NCBI RefSeq assembly: GCF_005937885.2 | Contig: NZ_CP042176.1 | Span: forward strand, 6,877,501-6,941,500 | Reading direction: 5' to 3' | Source of the DNA: Bradyrhizobium sp. KBS0727 | GTDB lineage: Bacteria; Pseudomonadota; Alphaproteobacteria; Rhizobiales; Xanthobacteraceae | Length of the DNA stretch: 64,000 nt | In this document: in pieces, positions 52,496 to 60,874 of the stretch | Numbering within the stretch: position 1 is the first letter of the stretch | Layout of the letters: the number at the start of each line of letters is the position of its first letter | Notes under the pieces: generated by a model | What the model saw: only the letters and a program-made list of their open reading frames with translations | What the model was told of the DNA's origin: nothing | Database searches by the model: none | Program-made: the position numbers and the translations under genes

Positions 52496-53361
52496 GCAGC
52501 CACGACCACAGGCCCGTCCCCGAGTGCCCGCAAAGCAGTGAGCCCTTCGCGGTAGGTCGGATATTTCAGCGTGACGCCCAGCTCTTCGCGAATGAGTGCG
52601 TTCCGAACCCGCCGGTTCTCGCTGTAGAAGCTTCGCGCCATCGGCGAGAGCTCCGCGCGTTCGAAAGGAATTTCAGCCGGAGGCTCCAGCCCGCAAAGCC
52701 TCGCCGCGAAGGCGACGACGTCCTGCGGCGGAGCCGGCTCGTTGTCGGTGACATTGTAGATGCCGCCCGGCCGCGGCCGGGCCAACGACGCCTCGACCAC
52801 GGCAGCGATATCCGCCACATGAATGCGGTTGAAGATCTGGCCGGGCTTGACGATGCGGCGCGCCGTTCCCGATGCCAGTTGCACGAGCTGGTTTCGGCCC
52901 GGGCCGTAGATTCCGGACAGCCGGAAAACATGCGCGCCCAGAGCAAGCCACGCCTGCTCCGCCGTCGTCCTGAGCCGCGTGCGTCCTGCTCCGGGCGTGG
53001 TCGGCGTCGTCTCATCGACCCAGTTGCCGGCATGGTCGCCATAGACGCCGACCGTGGAGAGATAACCCACCCAGCGCAGGTTCGGCGCGGCGGCGATCGG
53101 AGCGGCAAAGGACGCGAGCACCGGATCGCCGGATTCACCCGGCGGGATCGAGACCAGGATGGCGTCGCTGGTCGCGATATCGTCCGCGATCTGCGCATCG
53201 ACATGGTCTGGCGAAAACACCCGTGCCGTGATCCCCGCTTGCGCCAGGCCGTCGGCTTTCGCGCGGTCGCGGACGGTCGCCGTCACCTGCGCCCCCGAAA
53301 CCTGCAAACGCTGCGCGATATGCCGCGCGGAAAAGCCAAGGCCGAACACCAGAAGTTTCAT
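52486..53361 (-). CDS. NAD(P)-binding epimerase/dehydratase-like protein (YeeZ type)
   Basis: A 291-residue extended-SDR-like protein. It starts KLLVFGLGFSARHIAQRL (a GLGFSA dinucleotide-binding form), continues DAILVSIPPGESGDPVL, then YLSTVGVYGDHAGNWVDE, where the usual STxxVYG catalytic region is visible, FRLSGIYGPGRNQL, and FNRIHVADIAA. The active-site YxxxK is not obvious (TTAEQAW occupies its place), as in YeeZ-type proteins. The final codons and TAA lie inside the interspersed element at 52045-52495. It overlaps the DUF417 gene by 4 bases (ATGA). Confidence 0.85.
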   Translation of the reverse strand: MKLLVFGLGFSARHIAQRLQVSGAQVTATVRDRAKADGLAQAGITARVFSPDHVDAQIADDIATSDAILVSIPPGESGDPVLASFAAPIAAAPNLRWVGYLSTVGVYGDHAGNWVDETTPTTPGAGRTRLRTTAEQAWLALGAHVFRLSGIYGPGRNQLVQLASGTARRIVKPGQIFNRIHVADIAAVVEASLARPRPGGIYNVTDNEPAPPQDVVAFAARLCGLEPPAEIPFERAELSPMARSFYSENRRVRNALIREELGVTLKYPTYREGLTALRALGDGPVVVAATN

Positions 53362-53852
53362 GAACGCTCAATGGTTGGCGACGATCGCGGCAGCGACGCC
53401 AGGAACAGCACGACACAGACGCAAAGTAGCACGATATCCTTGAAGATGAATTCGCCGGTCAGGTTCCAGGCCATCGGATCGGCCGACAGGCTCCATTTCA
53501 CCACGCCCGGTGTCGTGAAGAAGAACGACCATGTGATGGCAAAGGTGACGATCCCCATCAGCGAACCGATCGCCGACAGGACAGGACTGAATGCGCCGGC
53601 CGCGAGAAGCCCCGCAATGACAAACTCGGCAACACCCAGGAAATAGGCCTCTCCCCTGAGGCCGAACACCGACAGCCACGAGATGAACGGGCTGTTGCTG
53701 ATGAACTGGACGATTCCCTGCGCCGACTGCGGCGTGAATTTCTGCATGCCGAACGACACGAAGATCACCACCATGACCCAGCGTAGGATGGCGAGCGGAC
53801 GATAGGAGCCGGTTCCGTCTTCGGCGATGTTGAAAGATGTCATGCGGTTCAT
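53358..53852 (-). CDS. DUF417 (YkgB/RclC-like) membrane protein
   Basis: A 164-residue protein with four predicted helices. LAILRWVMVVIFVSFGMQKFTPQSAQGIVQFISNSPFISWLSVFGLRGEAYFLGVAEFVIAGLLAAG and the later SFFFTTPGVVKW and FIFKDIVLL are typical of DUF417, whose member RclC belongs to the E. coli reactive-chlorine response. The ATG at 53852 begins the family homology; longer readings are not supported. Co-transcribed with the epimerase-like gene. Confidence 0.85.
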   Translation of the reverse strand: MNRMTSFNIAEDGTGSYRPLAILRWVMVVIFVSFGMQKFTPQSAQGIVQFISNSPFISWLSVFGLRGEAYFLGVAEFVIAGLLAAGAFSPVLSAIGSLMGIVTFAITWSFFFTTPGVVKWSLSADPMAWNLTGEFIFKDIVLLCVCVVLFLASLPRSSPTIERS

Positions 53853-54236
53853 GTGGTCCCTCGATCGGCGCCGGTACAATTGCCCCGTTTGAAACGCCCG
53901 TGACAGCCAATACGCACGCGCAGCTCGCCTGTTACGGGCACCCGTCGCCGGCCGATTCACAATGATGTGGTCGTAAGGCGGGAATATTTCTGCGTAACAA
54001 CAATACGAGAGCGCCACCCGGCGCCCGACGAAGCGGGGGATTCACGCGGCTTGCCCGTGCCCTTTGCGGCCGGTGGACCGGCGGATATCACCGGCCGGAT
54101 CGTCGCCGGCGGCACCACTGGCGCGCTGCGGGCTGCGACGGCCCGGCGGGTCGCGAAGGGCACTCAGCAGGAAAAATGACCGCCGGCCGGAGAGGCCGCG
54201 ACGTCGTCCGGAGTTAGCGCCGGGGACGATCCTTCA
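53853..54236. other. Intergenic region, nothing recognised
   Basis: About 385 bases between the DUF417 start and the transglutaminase stop. Frames on both strands are short and GC-driven (for example Gly/Arg-rich). No terminator with a T-tract and no known repeat was identified. It should contain the DUF417 promoter. Confidence 0.4.
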
Positions 54237-55043
54237 TCACGCAGCCTCGTCGGTCCATACCTTGAAGCTGACCAGCGTATTCGGCCCGAACGTCTGGGTG
54301 ATCGGAACATCTGAGGCGTCGCGCCCCTGCGCGATCAGCACGCGACCGATCCGCGGCACGTTGTTGCGCGGATCGAACATCTGCCAGCGGCCGCCGATAT
54401 AGGCCTCGAACCAGCCGGCGAAGTCGCCGACCGCCCAGGGTTTTGGCGTACCGATGTCGCTGAGATAGCCGGTGCAATAGCGCGCCGGGATGTTCATGCA
54501 GCGGCAGAAGGTGATGGCCAGATGCGCGTAGTCGCGGCAGACGCCCTTGCCTTCGTTGTAGACTTCCCACGCCGTCTTGGTGGCGCGCGCGTGTTCGTAG
54601 CCGAACGCGATGTGGCGGTGAACGAAATCGCAGATCGCCTGCACCCGCGCCCAGCCGGGCGGCGTGTTCTGGAACAATTGCCAGGCGGTTTCCGACAGCC
54701 GGTCGGTTTCGCAGTAACGGCTGCCCAAAAGATAGACCAGCGTGTCCGGCGGCAGGTCTTCGATCGTATGCTGAATGGCCGAGGTCACCACCGTATCGGG
54801 CTGTCCGCTGTCATGGATGACGCCGTCGGCGGCCAGACGCATCGGCCCGGCCGGCGCCACGATACGGCTGCACCAGTTGCCGAACATGTCGCGGTACGGC
54901 GTAATCGGCACCGAAGGCATAGTGGTGAGATGATCGGGCACGATGATATCGGACGCGCGCGTGAAATGCGTCCCCAACACCATGATCATCGGCGTCGGTT
55001 GCGGGAAGTCATAGTTCATTTCGAATCCGACACGGAGCTTCAT
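54237..55043 (-). CDS. Transglutaminase-like protein lacking the HAW histidine
   Basis: A 268-residue protein: N-terminal beta region (KLRVGFEMNYDFPQPTPMIMVL), then a transglutaminase core with GKGVCRDYAHLAITFCRCMNIPARYCTGYLSDIG holding the expected catalytic Cys, and DFAGWFEAYIGGRWQMFDPRNNVPRIGRV holding the acid Asp. In the family the second motif reads HAWxE; here it is AGWFE, so the His is missing. It may bind rather than cleave or cross-link, or use a different base. The start at 55043 begins the conserved N-terminus. Divergent from the small genes at 55245. Confidence 0.82.
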   Translation of the reverse strand: MKLRVGFEMNYDFPQPTPMIMVLGTHFTRASDIIVPDHLTTMPSVPITPYRDMFGNWCSRIVAPAGPMRLAADGVIHDSGQPDTVVTSAIQHTIEDLPPDTLVYLLGSRYCETDRLSETAWQLFQNTPPGWARVQAICDFVHRHIAFGYEHARATKTAWEVYNEGKGVCRDYAHLAITFCRCMNIPARYCTGYLSDIGTPKPWAVGDFAGWFEAYIGGRWQMFDPRNNVPRIGRVLIAQGRDASDVPITQTFGPNTLVSFKVWTDEAA

Positions 55044-55244
55044 TCGAAATACCTTCCCGGCTAAACATTCGAGATGGCTACGAAACCGCCGAATACAAGC
55101 CGCGGCTGCGGATAGGGGCTGCCTTATTTGGCAAAATACGCGCTTGGCCGAGAAAGCAATAGCTAATTGCCATGAAAGCGCGCACAGTGAATTTATGTCC
55201 AAATATGTTGGCGTCGCCGCGCGCAAGAACGCTGGTCAGTCGAA

Positions 55245-55514
55245 ATGACCACGCGCTCGCGCCGCGAGACCGTTCATTTCAAGCATCCGTTCCGGATCAA
55301 GGGCATCGATCGCTTGCTGGCGCCGGGCGCCTATGAAGTCATCACCGACGATGAGATGATCGAGGGCCTGTCATTCGCGAGCTTCCGGCGCGTCGCTACC
55401 ATGATCATGGTCCCCGGCGCGGCACCGCGGACATCCTCGATGGAAATGATCTCGATCGGTTCGGTCGAACTGTCGGACGCGCAACGCAAAGATGCGAATG
55501 CCCAGCATGAATGA
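55245..55514 (+). CDS. Conserved-looking hypothetical protein
   Basis: An 89-residue protein starting TTRSRRETVHFKHPFRIKGIDRLLAPGAYEVITDDEMIEGLSFASFRRVATMIMVPG. The pattern (a strand-turn-strand opening and a late polar tail) looks like a real small domain; I do not know the family. The ATG is preceded by a short AG-poor region, so the ribosome site is weak. It is first in a row of four small genes on this strand. Confidence 0.65.
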   Translation: MTTRSRRETVHFKHPFRIKGIDRLLAPGAYEVITDDEMIEGLSFASFRRVATMIMVPGAAPRTSSMEMISIGSVELSDAQRKDANAQHE

Positions 55515-55818
55515 AACCCCGATCGAACTCGACAAGCATCGCGGCATGGCCGCGCAAAAGGCGACCGATATCCGCCGCATCCTCGCCGACGTCGAGACCA
55601 AGGCGAAGCTGCTGCGCGACCATCAAGGCGTCGTCGAAATCCAGTTGCTGGCGGTGCCGGCCACGTCATGGATCGAGGCCGCGGCCAAGGCGCGCTACGT
55701 GCTGAATCTGTACGCCGCCCAGCTTCCGCCCACCGATGCCCATCACCGCGACCTGGTCGCGGCGGTACTGGCGGATTTCGTCCGGCTCTCCGGTGAGAGC
55801 AGCGACGCAAGTATCTAA
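55507..55818 (+). CDS. Small hypothetical protein
   Basis: A 103-residue mostly alpha-helical protein (NETPIELDKHRGMAAQKATDIRRILADVETKAKLLRDHQ, then a hydrophobic core around WIEAAAKARYVLNLYAAQL). It overlaps the end of the preceding gene by 8 bases; in-frame ATGs at 55492 and 55498 are alternatives. Close packing suggests an operon. Family not recognised. Confidence 0.6.
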   Translation: MNETPIELDKHRGMAAQKATDIRRILADVETKAKLLRDHQGVVEIQLLAVPATSWIEAAAKARYVLNLYAAQLPPTDAHHRDLVAAVLADFVRLSGESSDASI

Positions 55819-55875
55819 GACGAAAACATCACCCCTGCGTTCGACAAGGTTTCGAACGCGCAATGAAAGCATCCC

Positions 55876-56067
55876 ATGAAAAATCTCTCGCCGCGTCACG
55901 TCAAGACCGAAGAATCGCTTCGCCTCGGAGTGGTATCGGGCTGGTACTCGACCAAGGTCAGCGGAACCTTCGTCTCGGGCCCGCACGATTCCGAAGCCGA
56001 CTGCCTGCGCAAGATCGCCGAAATCAATCCGCCGGTGGTCAAAGCCAGAGCCGGAGTTGCCCGATGA
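55876..56067 (+). CDS. Very small hypothetical protein
   Basis: 63 residues (KNLSPRHVKTEESLRLGVVSGWYSTKVSGTFVSGPHDSEADCLRKIAEINPP), with strand-turn-strand character and a single Cys. Its stop overlaps the start of the DUF1488 gene (ATGA), good evidence that both are translated. No family recognised. Confidence 0.6.
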   Translation: MKNLSPRHVKTEESLRLGVVSGWYSTKVSGTFVSGPHDSEADCLRKIAEINPPVVKARAGVAR

Positions 56068-56342
56068 CACTGGAGCGCGGCAGCGTCAAAGGCTTCGAGC
56101 ATGACCGGATGGTGATGCTGTTTTCCATGATGAATGGCGGCACCGAAGTATCCTGCGCCATCAGCAGTTCGGCTATGGACGACCTGGAGCGCGGCGTGAA
56201 GGCAAAGCCGGATCAGCGCGACGCGCAATTCCTGCGGTTGCGCGACCGGATCGAACAATGCGCGGCGCGCAAATTCGAGGCGCAGGAGTTCGAGGGCGCG
56301 CCGCCCGGCATCATTCTGCGCAGCCTCGATTTTCGCAATTAG
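56064..56342 (+). CDS. DUF1488-like protein
   Basis: A 92-residue protein: ERGSVKGFEHDRMVMLFSMMNGGTEVSCAISSSAMDDLER matches the DUF1488 pattern (a strand carrying V-x-C-x-IS followed by an ALxDL helix). Function of the family is unknown. Translationally coupled to the gene before it. The non-coding stretch after it contains a short hairpin-like pair around TTACCGGTTCTGATTGCATCAGAACCGG. Confidence 0.7.
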   Translation: MTLERGSVKGFEHDRMVMLFSMMNGGTEVSCAISSSAMDDLERGVKAKPDQRDAQFLRLRDRIEQCAARKFEAQEFEGAPPGIILRSLDFRN

Positions 56343-56496
56343 AGTCTTACCGGTTCTGATTGCATCAGAACCGGGCTCTAGTCTCTTGTTTGACGCGTTT
56401 TCTTCACGCGAACCGGCTTCCACTTCGCTCGAAAACGCTTTAGCCGGGACCGGACCGGACGCGAAAGATGCCCGACGATGTCGCGGGCGGCGGCTT

Positions 56497-57354
56497 CTAT
56501 TCCCCGAATTGCCGGACCCGCGGATTGGCGCCCCAGCAACAAAAGCCCTTGGGCTCGAAGGGAAATTGACGCTCGCGATACAGCAGTTCGTCGGCGATCG
56601 ATTTTACCCCCGAGGAATATTCGAACACCATGCCGTCCGGTCCCTCGAAATAGAGAAAGCGGGCCGATGAAGACGGATGCCGTCCCGGGCCGAACACCAT
56701 CGGGACGCCCCTCTCCTTCAGGAAATGATGGGAGCGCATCACGTCGTCGCCGGTCTCGACTTGATGGTTGATATGCTGGATTCCGGTTCGGTCGGACGGA
56801 AAAAGCGCGATCGAATGATGCACCTCGTCGATGCGCAGCAGCGGGGCATCGCCGATACGGTCGGAAACGCGGGCGTTGCAGACGGTGGTCCAGAACTGCT
56901 CGTCGCGGGTCACATCGGATGAGCAAAGGCCGACGTGACTGAATCCCGTGACGCCGGCGTCGCGGCTGCCATGGTAGCGCCTGCCGGATCGCGCGGGCCG
57001 GTAGACCAGCTCAATGCCGTTACCGCTCGGGTCCTTGAAAGCAATAAAGCCGCGGACGTGCCGGGCCGCGGCCTCGCTCGCGGTGCCGCTCCGGACAGCG
57101 TGCCCAAGCCGCTCCAATTCGGATGCCGCCGCGTCGAGGTCGTCCTTGTCGCGGACCTCGAAGGCGACCGCCTGATCGGCGGGATCACCTTCGAAGTAGC
57201 AGAGCGTATGCTCGCGGACGTCGGACTTGAAGCAAACCGACCCTTTGCCATGCCGGGAGACTTCCAGGCCAAGGTAATCGACGGCAAACCGCGTCGCGCC
57301 TTCCAGATCACGCGTTCCGAGCCTGACATAGCTCACGTCCAGCAGGCTGATCAT
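56497..57354 (-). CDS. Extradiol-dioxygenase-like VOC protein with intact metal triad
   Basis: A 285-residue two-domain vicinal-oxygen-chelate protein of the type I extradiol dioxygenase family (2,3-dihydroxybiphenyl dioxygenase-like). The C-terminal domain has the three expected iron ligands: His in GFSHVGL, His in HINHQVE and Glu in MVFEYSSG. Near-ligand residues His and Tyr also occur. It would cleave an aromatic diol next to a hydroxyl group. It is the last gene of a minus-strand operon and follows a paralogue that lacks all three ligands. The ATG at 57354 begins the N-domain (SLLDVSYVRLGTRDLEGATRF). Confidence 0.86.
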   Translation of the reverse strand: MISLLDVSYVRLGTRDLEGATRFAVDYLGLEVSRHGKGSVCFKSDVREHTLCYFEGDPADQAVAFEVRDKDDLDAAASELERLGHAVRSGTASEAAARHVRGFIAFKDPSGNGIELVYRPARSGRRYHGSRDAGVTGFSHVGLCSSDVTRDEQFWTTVCNARVSDRIGDAPLLRIDEVHHSIALFPSDRTGIQHINHQVETGDDVMRSHHFLKERGVPMVFGPGRHPSSSARFLYFEGPDGMVFEYSSGVKSIADELLYRERQFPFEPKGFCCWGANPRVRQFGE

Positions 57355-57376
57355 GCGTTGCTCCTCTCCCGGCCAG

Positions 57377-58231
57377 TCAGCAAAATTCGGCGACGTCGCT
57401 CGCGCTACCCCAGGCGCAGAATGACGAGGGGCTACGTGGAAACTGACGCGGCCGATGGGCAGCCTCCTCCACGATGTCGTCGCCCTCCGTGACAAAGGAG
57501 AACAACGTCTCGTCGGGACCGGCAAAGGTCAGGAACATCTGGTTCGAAGTCGGACGCCGCCCGGGGCCGTGGACGATCTTCACCTGCGCCGATTGTAGAA
57601 AGTAGTTGTTCTGCATCAGGAGATCGACGTTCTCGACGCCGAATTCGATCGCCAGGATCCCGCTGCCGGCCGCAGGGTAATAGGCCAACCGGTGGTGGGC
57701 CTGGTCGAACCGGAGAAATGCCGCCTCGCCGACCCAGTCGCTGACGCGGCCATTGAACAGGGTCGTCCACAGCGCCTCGCACGCCGGGACGTCCCGGCTG
57801 CGAAGGGCGACAGCGTTCAATCCAACGACGCCGGCATCGCGGGCGGGAAAATAGCGCCAGCCGGAATGCAGCGGCCTCAGGACGAGCTCGATCGTATTGC
57901 CGGCGGGATCGCGAAAACTCGCCAGCGCGCGCACCTTCCGCGCCGCGCATTGCTGCGGCGTGCCGATTGCGGCGTCGATGCCGTGCCGCGACAACGCCGT
58001 GATCGCATCGTCGAATTGCGCCCGGCCATGCAGCTCGAAGCCGACGGCGCGTTGCGTGGGATCACCCGAAACGAACACCAGCGTGTGATCGCGCGTGTCG
58101 GAGCGAAAATAGGCGGCATCGTCGCTGCGGTCGACCAGTTGCAGGCCAAGCATGCGCTCGGCGAAAACGACGGCGGCCGCAAGGTCGCGGGTCCCGAGAC
58201 GAACGTATCGAAGCTGGTCGATCGCGATCAT
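57377..58231 (-). CDS. Extradiol-dioxygenase-like VOC protein lacking the metal triad
   Basis: A 284-residue paralogue of the next gene, with the same two-domain layout and close length. In the aligned positions the ligands have changed: FSHVGL is LNAVAL (His to Ala), INHQV is IEFGV (His to Phe), and FEY is FSF (Glu to Ser). The rest of the fold is conserved (HGPGRRPTSNQMFLTFAGPDE), and its N-terminus matches its partner (IDQLRYVRLGTRDLAAAVVFAERMLG). It cannot bind iron the usual way, so it is likely a partner subunit, a substrate binder, or a repurposed enzyme. Spacing to the partner is 22 bases. Confidence 0.85.
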   Translation of the reverse strand: MIAIDQLRYVRLGTRDLAAAVVFAERMLGLQLVDRSDDAAYFRSDTRDHTLVFVSGDPTQRAVGFELHGRAQFDDAITALSRHGIDAAIGTPQQCAARKVRALASFRDPAGNTIELVLRPLHSGWRYFPARDAGVVGLNAVALRSRDVPACEALWTTLFNGRVSDWVGEAAFLRFDQAHHRLAYYPAAGSGILAIEFGVENVDLLMQNNYFLQSAQVKIVHGPGRRPTSNQMFLTFAGPDETLFSFVTEGDDIVEEAAHRPRQFPRSPSSFCAWGSASDVAEFC

Positions 58232-58271
58232 GCGCTGCGTGCTCCTCAGGTCCGGGGTTCGTTCGCGGGGA

Positions 58272-58290
58272 AGCCCCGCAGCGCGGGGCT
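58272..58290. other. Intergenic hairpin
   Basis: AGCCCCGC-AGC-GCGGGGCT has perfect 8-base arms and a 3-base loop between the binding-protein gene and the dioxygenase genes. There is no T-tract on the minus strand, so it more probably protects the upstream message end or adjusts relative expression than acts as a full terminator. Confidence 0.5.
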
Positions 58291-58311
58291 CCCTTTTGCG
58301 GAAGGTCCGGA

Positions 58312-59499
58312 TTATTTGTTCGCAACCTTGGTCGGGTCGTTGACCGTCTTGAAGGTCTCGAATTCGACGCTGTACAGCGCGCCATCCACCTTCTCGACCC
58401 GGCGAATGTAGATGTCCTGAACGACATCGCGCGTCTTTGCGTCGATCGACATCGGACCACGCGGACTTTCCCAAGCCATTCCCTTCATTGCCTCCACCAG
58501 CGCCGGACCGTCGGTCTTGCCCGCGGTCTTTTTCAGCGCCTCGTAGATCAGGTGCATGCCGTCATAGGCGCTGACGCTGATGAAGTTCGGCCGCACATTG
58601 CCGTTGGCCTTCTGGAACGCCGCCACATAGGCCTTGTTCATCGCCGAGGGGTGATAGGCCGAATAGAAGCCGGCCGTCACGGTACCGATCATGGCGTCGC
58701 TCATACCGGGCAGGTCTTCGTCGTCGGCGATATCGCCGGGACCGATCAGCTTGATGCCGGATTTGTCCAGCCCGCGCTCGACGAATTGCTTCGCCAGGAT
58801 CGCGGCCTGGCTGGCGGGGACGAAGATGAAGAGCGTGTCGGGGTTGCCGTCGCGCGCGCGTTGCAGGAACGGAGCGAAGTCGGGGTTCGCCAGCGGCACC
58901 TTGAGCGCTTCCACGATGGCGCCGCCGGCCTGGGTGAAGGTGGCGGAAAATACCCCGGACGCCTCGTGCCCGGGCGCCCAGTCCGATGCGATGATGGTGG
59001 CGCGCTTCGATCCGTTCTTCGCCGCCCAGTTGGCAAGCACGCTCGCCTGCTGGGCGTGGGTCCAGCTGGTGCGCACGAAATAGGGCGATCGCTCTGTCAC
59101 GATCGACGTCCCCGACACCATCACCACCGTCGCCGTCTTGCTCTCGTTGACCAATGGCGCAATCGCCAGCACATTTGGCGTCAGGCCGCCGCCGAGAATG
59201 GCGACCTTGTCGGAGACGATCAGTTCCTGGGTGATCCGCTTCGAATTGTCGGGAATGCTGGCATCGTCCCTGACGACCAGTTCGATCTTGCGGCCGGCGA
59301 CCGTGTCGCCATGCTGCGCCACGTAGAGCCGGGCGCCCGCCACGGCCTGTTTTCCGACCGGGCCCAGGACCCCGGTGAGCGGCATGACAAGCCCGACCTT
59401 GATGGTCTCTTGGATTGTCTCTTGCGCTGCAACGTCGCCGGCGAACAGGGCGCCCGCCAGGGCCGACGCCGCGAACAAATGGAAAGATTTCCTGAGCAT
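58312..59499 (-). CDS. LivK-type ABC transporter substrate-binding protein
   Basis: A 395-residue exported protein: signal peptide (FHLFAASALAGALFAGDVAAQ) and the type I receptor start IKVGLVMPLTGVLGPVGKQAVAGARLYVAQHG, with GRKIELVVRDDASIPDNSKRITQELIV and FVRTSWTHAQQASVLANWAAKNG typical of LivK-like aromatic-acid receptors. It is the first gene of an operon with the two dioxygenase-like proteins and is divergent from a LysR gene, so it probably binds an aromatic compound fed to them. No permease genes are adjacent. Confidence 0.9.
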   Translation of the reverse strand: MLRKSFHLFAASALAGALFAGDVAAQETIQETIKVGLVMPLTGVLGPVGKQAVAGARLYVAQHGDTVAGRKIELVVRDDASIPDNSKRITQELIVSDKVAILGGGLTPNVLAIAPLVNESKTATVVMVSGTSIVTERSPYFVRTSWTHAQQASVLANWAAKNGSKRATIIASDWAPGHEASGVFSATFTQAGGAIVEALKVPLANPDFAPFLQRARDGNPDTLFIFVPASQAAILAKQFVERGLDKSGIKLIGPGDIADDEDLPGMSDAMIGTVTAGFYSAYHPSAMNKAYVAAFQKANGNVRPNFISVSAYDGMHLIYEALKKTAGKTDGPALVEAMKGMAWESPRGPMSIDAKTRDVVQDIYIRRVEKVDGALYSVEFETFKTVNDPTKVANK

Positions 59500-59606
59500 A
59501 GCGCCTGCCTCCTCAGTATCGATTGTTAATAGGGCCGGCTTAGGCGTATTTTCTCATCTGCGGCAGCCGCAAGATTGCGTCGCGCAAAGTCAAGAGTGAA
59601 TAACTC

Positions 59607-60593
59607 ATGTTTGACTGGAACGATCTTCGGCACTTTCTGGCGGTGGCGCGGCATGGCAGCACGATCGCCGCCGCGAAGGCGCTCAACCTCAGCCAGTCGA
59701 CCGTTCACCGGCGGCTGGCCGAACTGGAAAAACGTATCGGCCGCAGTGTCGTTATCCGGCATCCGACGGGTTATCGCCTCACCGAGTTCGGCGCGGCGCT
59801 GCGGCCCTGGGCCGAACAGGTCGAAAAGGCGGTGGTTTCGCTCGAGCGTTATCTGGTTGCCGCCGACGAAACGCCGACCGGATCGGTTCGGGTGACCTGT
59901 TCGGAGTCGATCGGCTCCCGATTGATGCAGTCGGCGCTGTTCGAGAACTTTCACAGCCGTCATCCGGGCCTGCAGGTCGAGCTCATCATGAGCGACCACT
60001 TCCTCGATATCGCCAAGGGCGAGGCCGATGTTGCGATACGCGCCGGCATCCCGAACGAGGAAACGCTGGTGGGACGCAAGATCGCCGATGTGCCCTGGGC
60101 GCTCTATTGCAGCCGCGCCTACCTCGCGCGTCACGGCCGGGTAGAACGGGCCGAAGACATCGCGGAGCATTCGGTGATCGAGTTCGATGGCGACATCCGG
60201 GATCACCACGCCGCGAAATGGCTTCGGTCGGTCGCCCCCACCGCCAGGGTGGTTGCCCGCAGCGATACCGTGTCGGGACTGCTGATGACCGTGAAGTCGG
60301 GCGCCGGTCTCGCGCCGCTACCCGTGCCGCTGGCGATGCGCGAGACCGATCTGGTGTCCGTACTGGGTCCCGTACCCGGACTCTATTCGCCCATCTACCT
60401 GCTGACCCACCCCGACCTCCGGCATATGCCGCGCGTCCGCGCATTCTTTGATTTCATCATTGCCGAGATCGACAACGTTCGCCCGATACTGACGGCCAGC
60501 ACAGAACGCACCGAGCCACCGAGGCCCGGTCATCAGGATCCAAAAATCGAACCCGGCAAAAATCAAACGCAGCAAAAATCCAGCTCAGATTGA
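59607..60593 (+). CDS. LysR-family transcriptional regulator
   Basis: A 328-residue regulator with the LysR winged helix (FDWNDLRHFLAVARHGSTIAAAKALNLSQSTVHRRLAELEKRIGRSVVIRHPTGYRLTEFG). The effector domain RVTCSESIGSRLMQSALFENFHSRHPGLQVELIMSDHFLDIAKGEADVAIRAG is of the GcvA/DsdC-like type. It carries a C-terminal tail rich in Pro, Lys and Gln beyond the usual length of about 300. Divergent from the binding-protein/dioxygenase operon, which it probably controls. Confidence 0.92.
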   Translation: MFDWNDLRHFLAVARHGSTIAAAKALNLSQSTVHRRLAELEKRIGRSVVIRHPTGYRLTEFGAALRPWAEQVEKAVVSLERYLVAADETPTGSVRVTCSESIGSRLMQSALFENFHSRHPGLQVELIMSDHFLDIAKGEADVAIRAGIPNEETLVGRKIADVPWALYCSRAYLARHGRVERAEDIAEHSVIEFDGDIRDHHAAKWLRSVAPTARVVARSDTVSGLLMTVKSGAGLAPLPVPLAMRETDLVSVLGPVPGLYSPIYLLTHPDLRHMPRVRAFFDFIIAEIDNVRPILTASTERTEPPRPGHQDPKIEPGKNQTQQKSSSD

Positions 60594-60673
60594 ACACGGC
60601 AATCTGGGCCGCGACAACAATGTGCGGCCTGGTGTTGGCGGTTTTGTTCTGAATGGCGTGCCGGTCAGCGCGC

Positions 60674-60874
60674 CTAGCCAAGGTTATCGGTTATAACCTT
60701 GTCGATTAAGTCTTCATTGTGCCGGATAAAATCATCTCGCGTCATGCTGGAGGCACGCCACGCGGCCTGAAGGCCAGCGTCCTTATCAAGCCATTGGTTT
60801 CGCGTTTGATGGTCAAGCTTATGGCGCCGCGCGTCCTGCGATCCGTGCGAGGCTTCGTCATGATCCTTGGACAT
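60674..60874 (-). CDS. Small acidic-basic hypothetical protein
   Basis: 66 residues, highly charged and alpha-helical (HDEASHGSQDARRHKLDHQTRNQWLDKDAGLQAAWRASSMTRDDFIRHNEDLIDKVITDNLG). GAGGATACACC precedes its ATG. Its last codons fall in a perfect hairpin, CAAGGTTAT-CGGTT-ATAACCTTG, which may end or attenuate the transcript. No family recognised. Confidence 0.6.
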   Translation of the reverse strand: MSKDHDEASHGSQDARRHKLDHQTRNQWLDKDAGLQAAWRASSMTRDDFIRHNEDLIDKVITDNLG

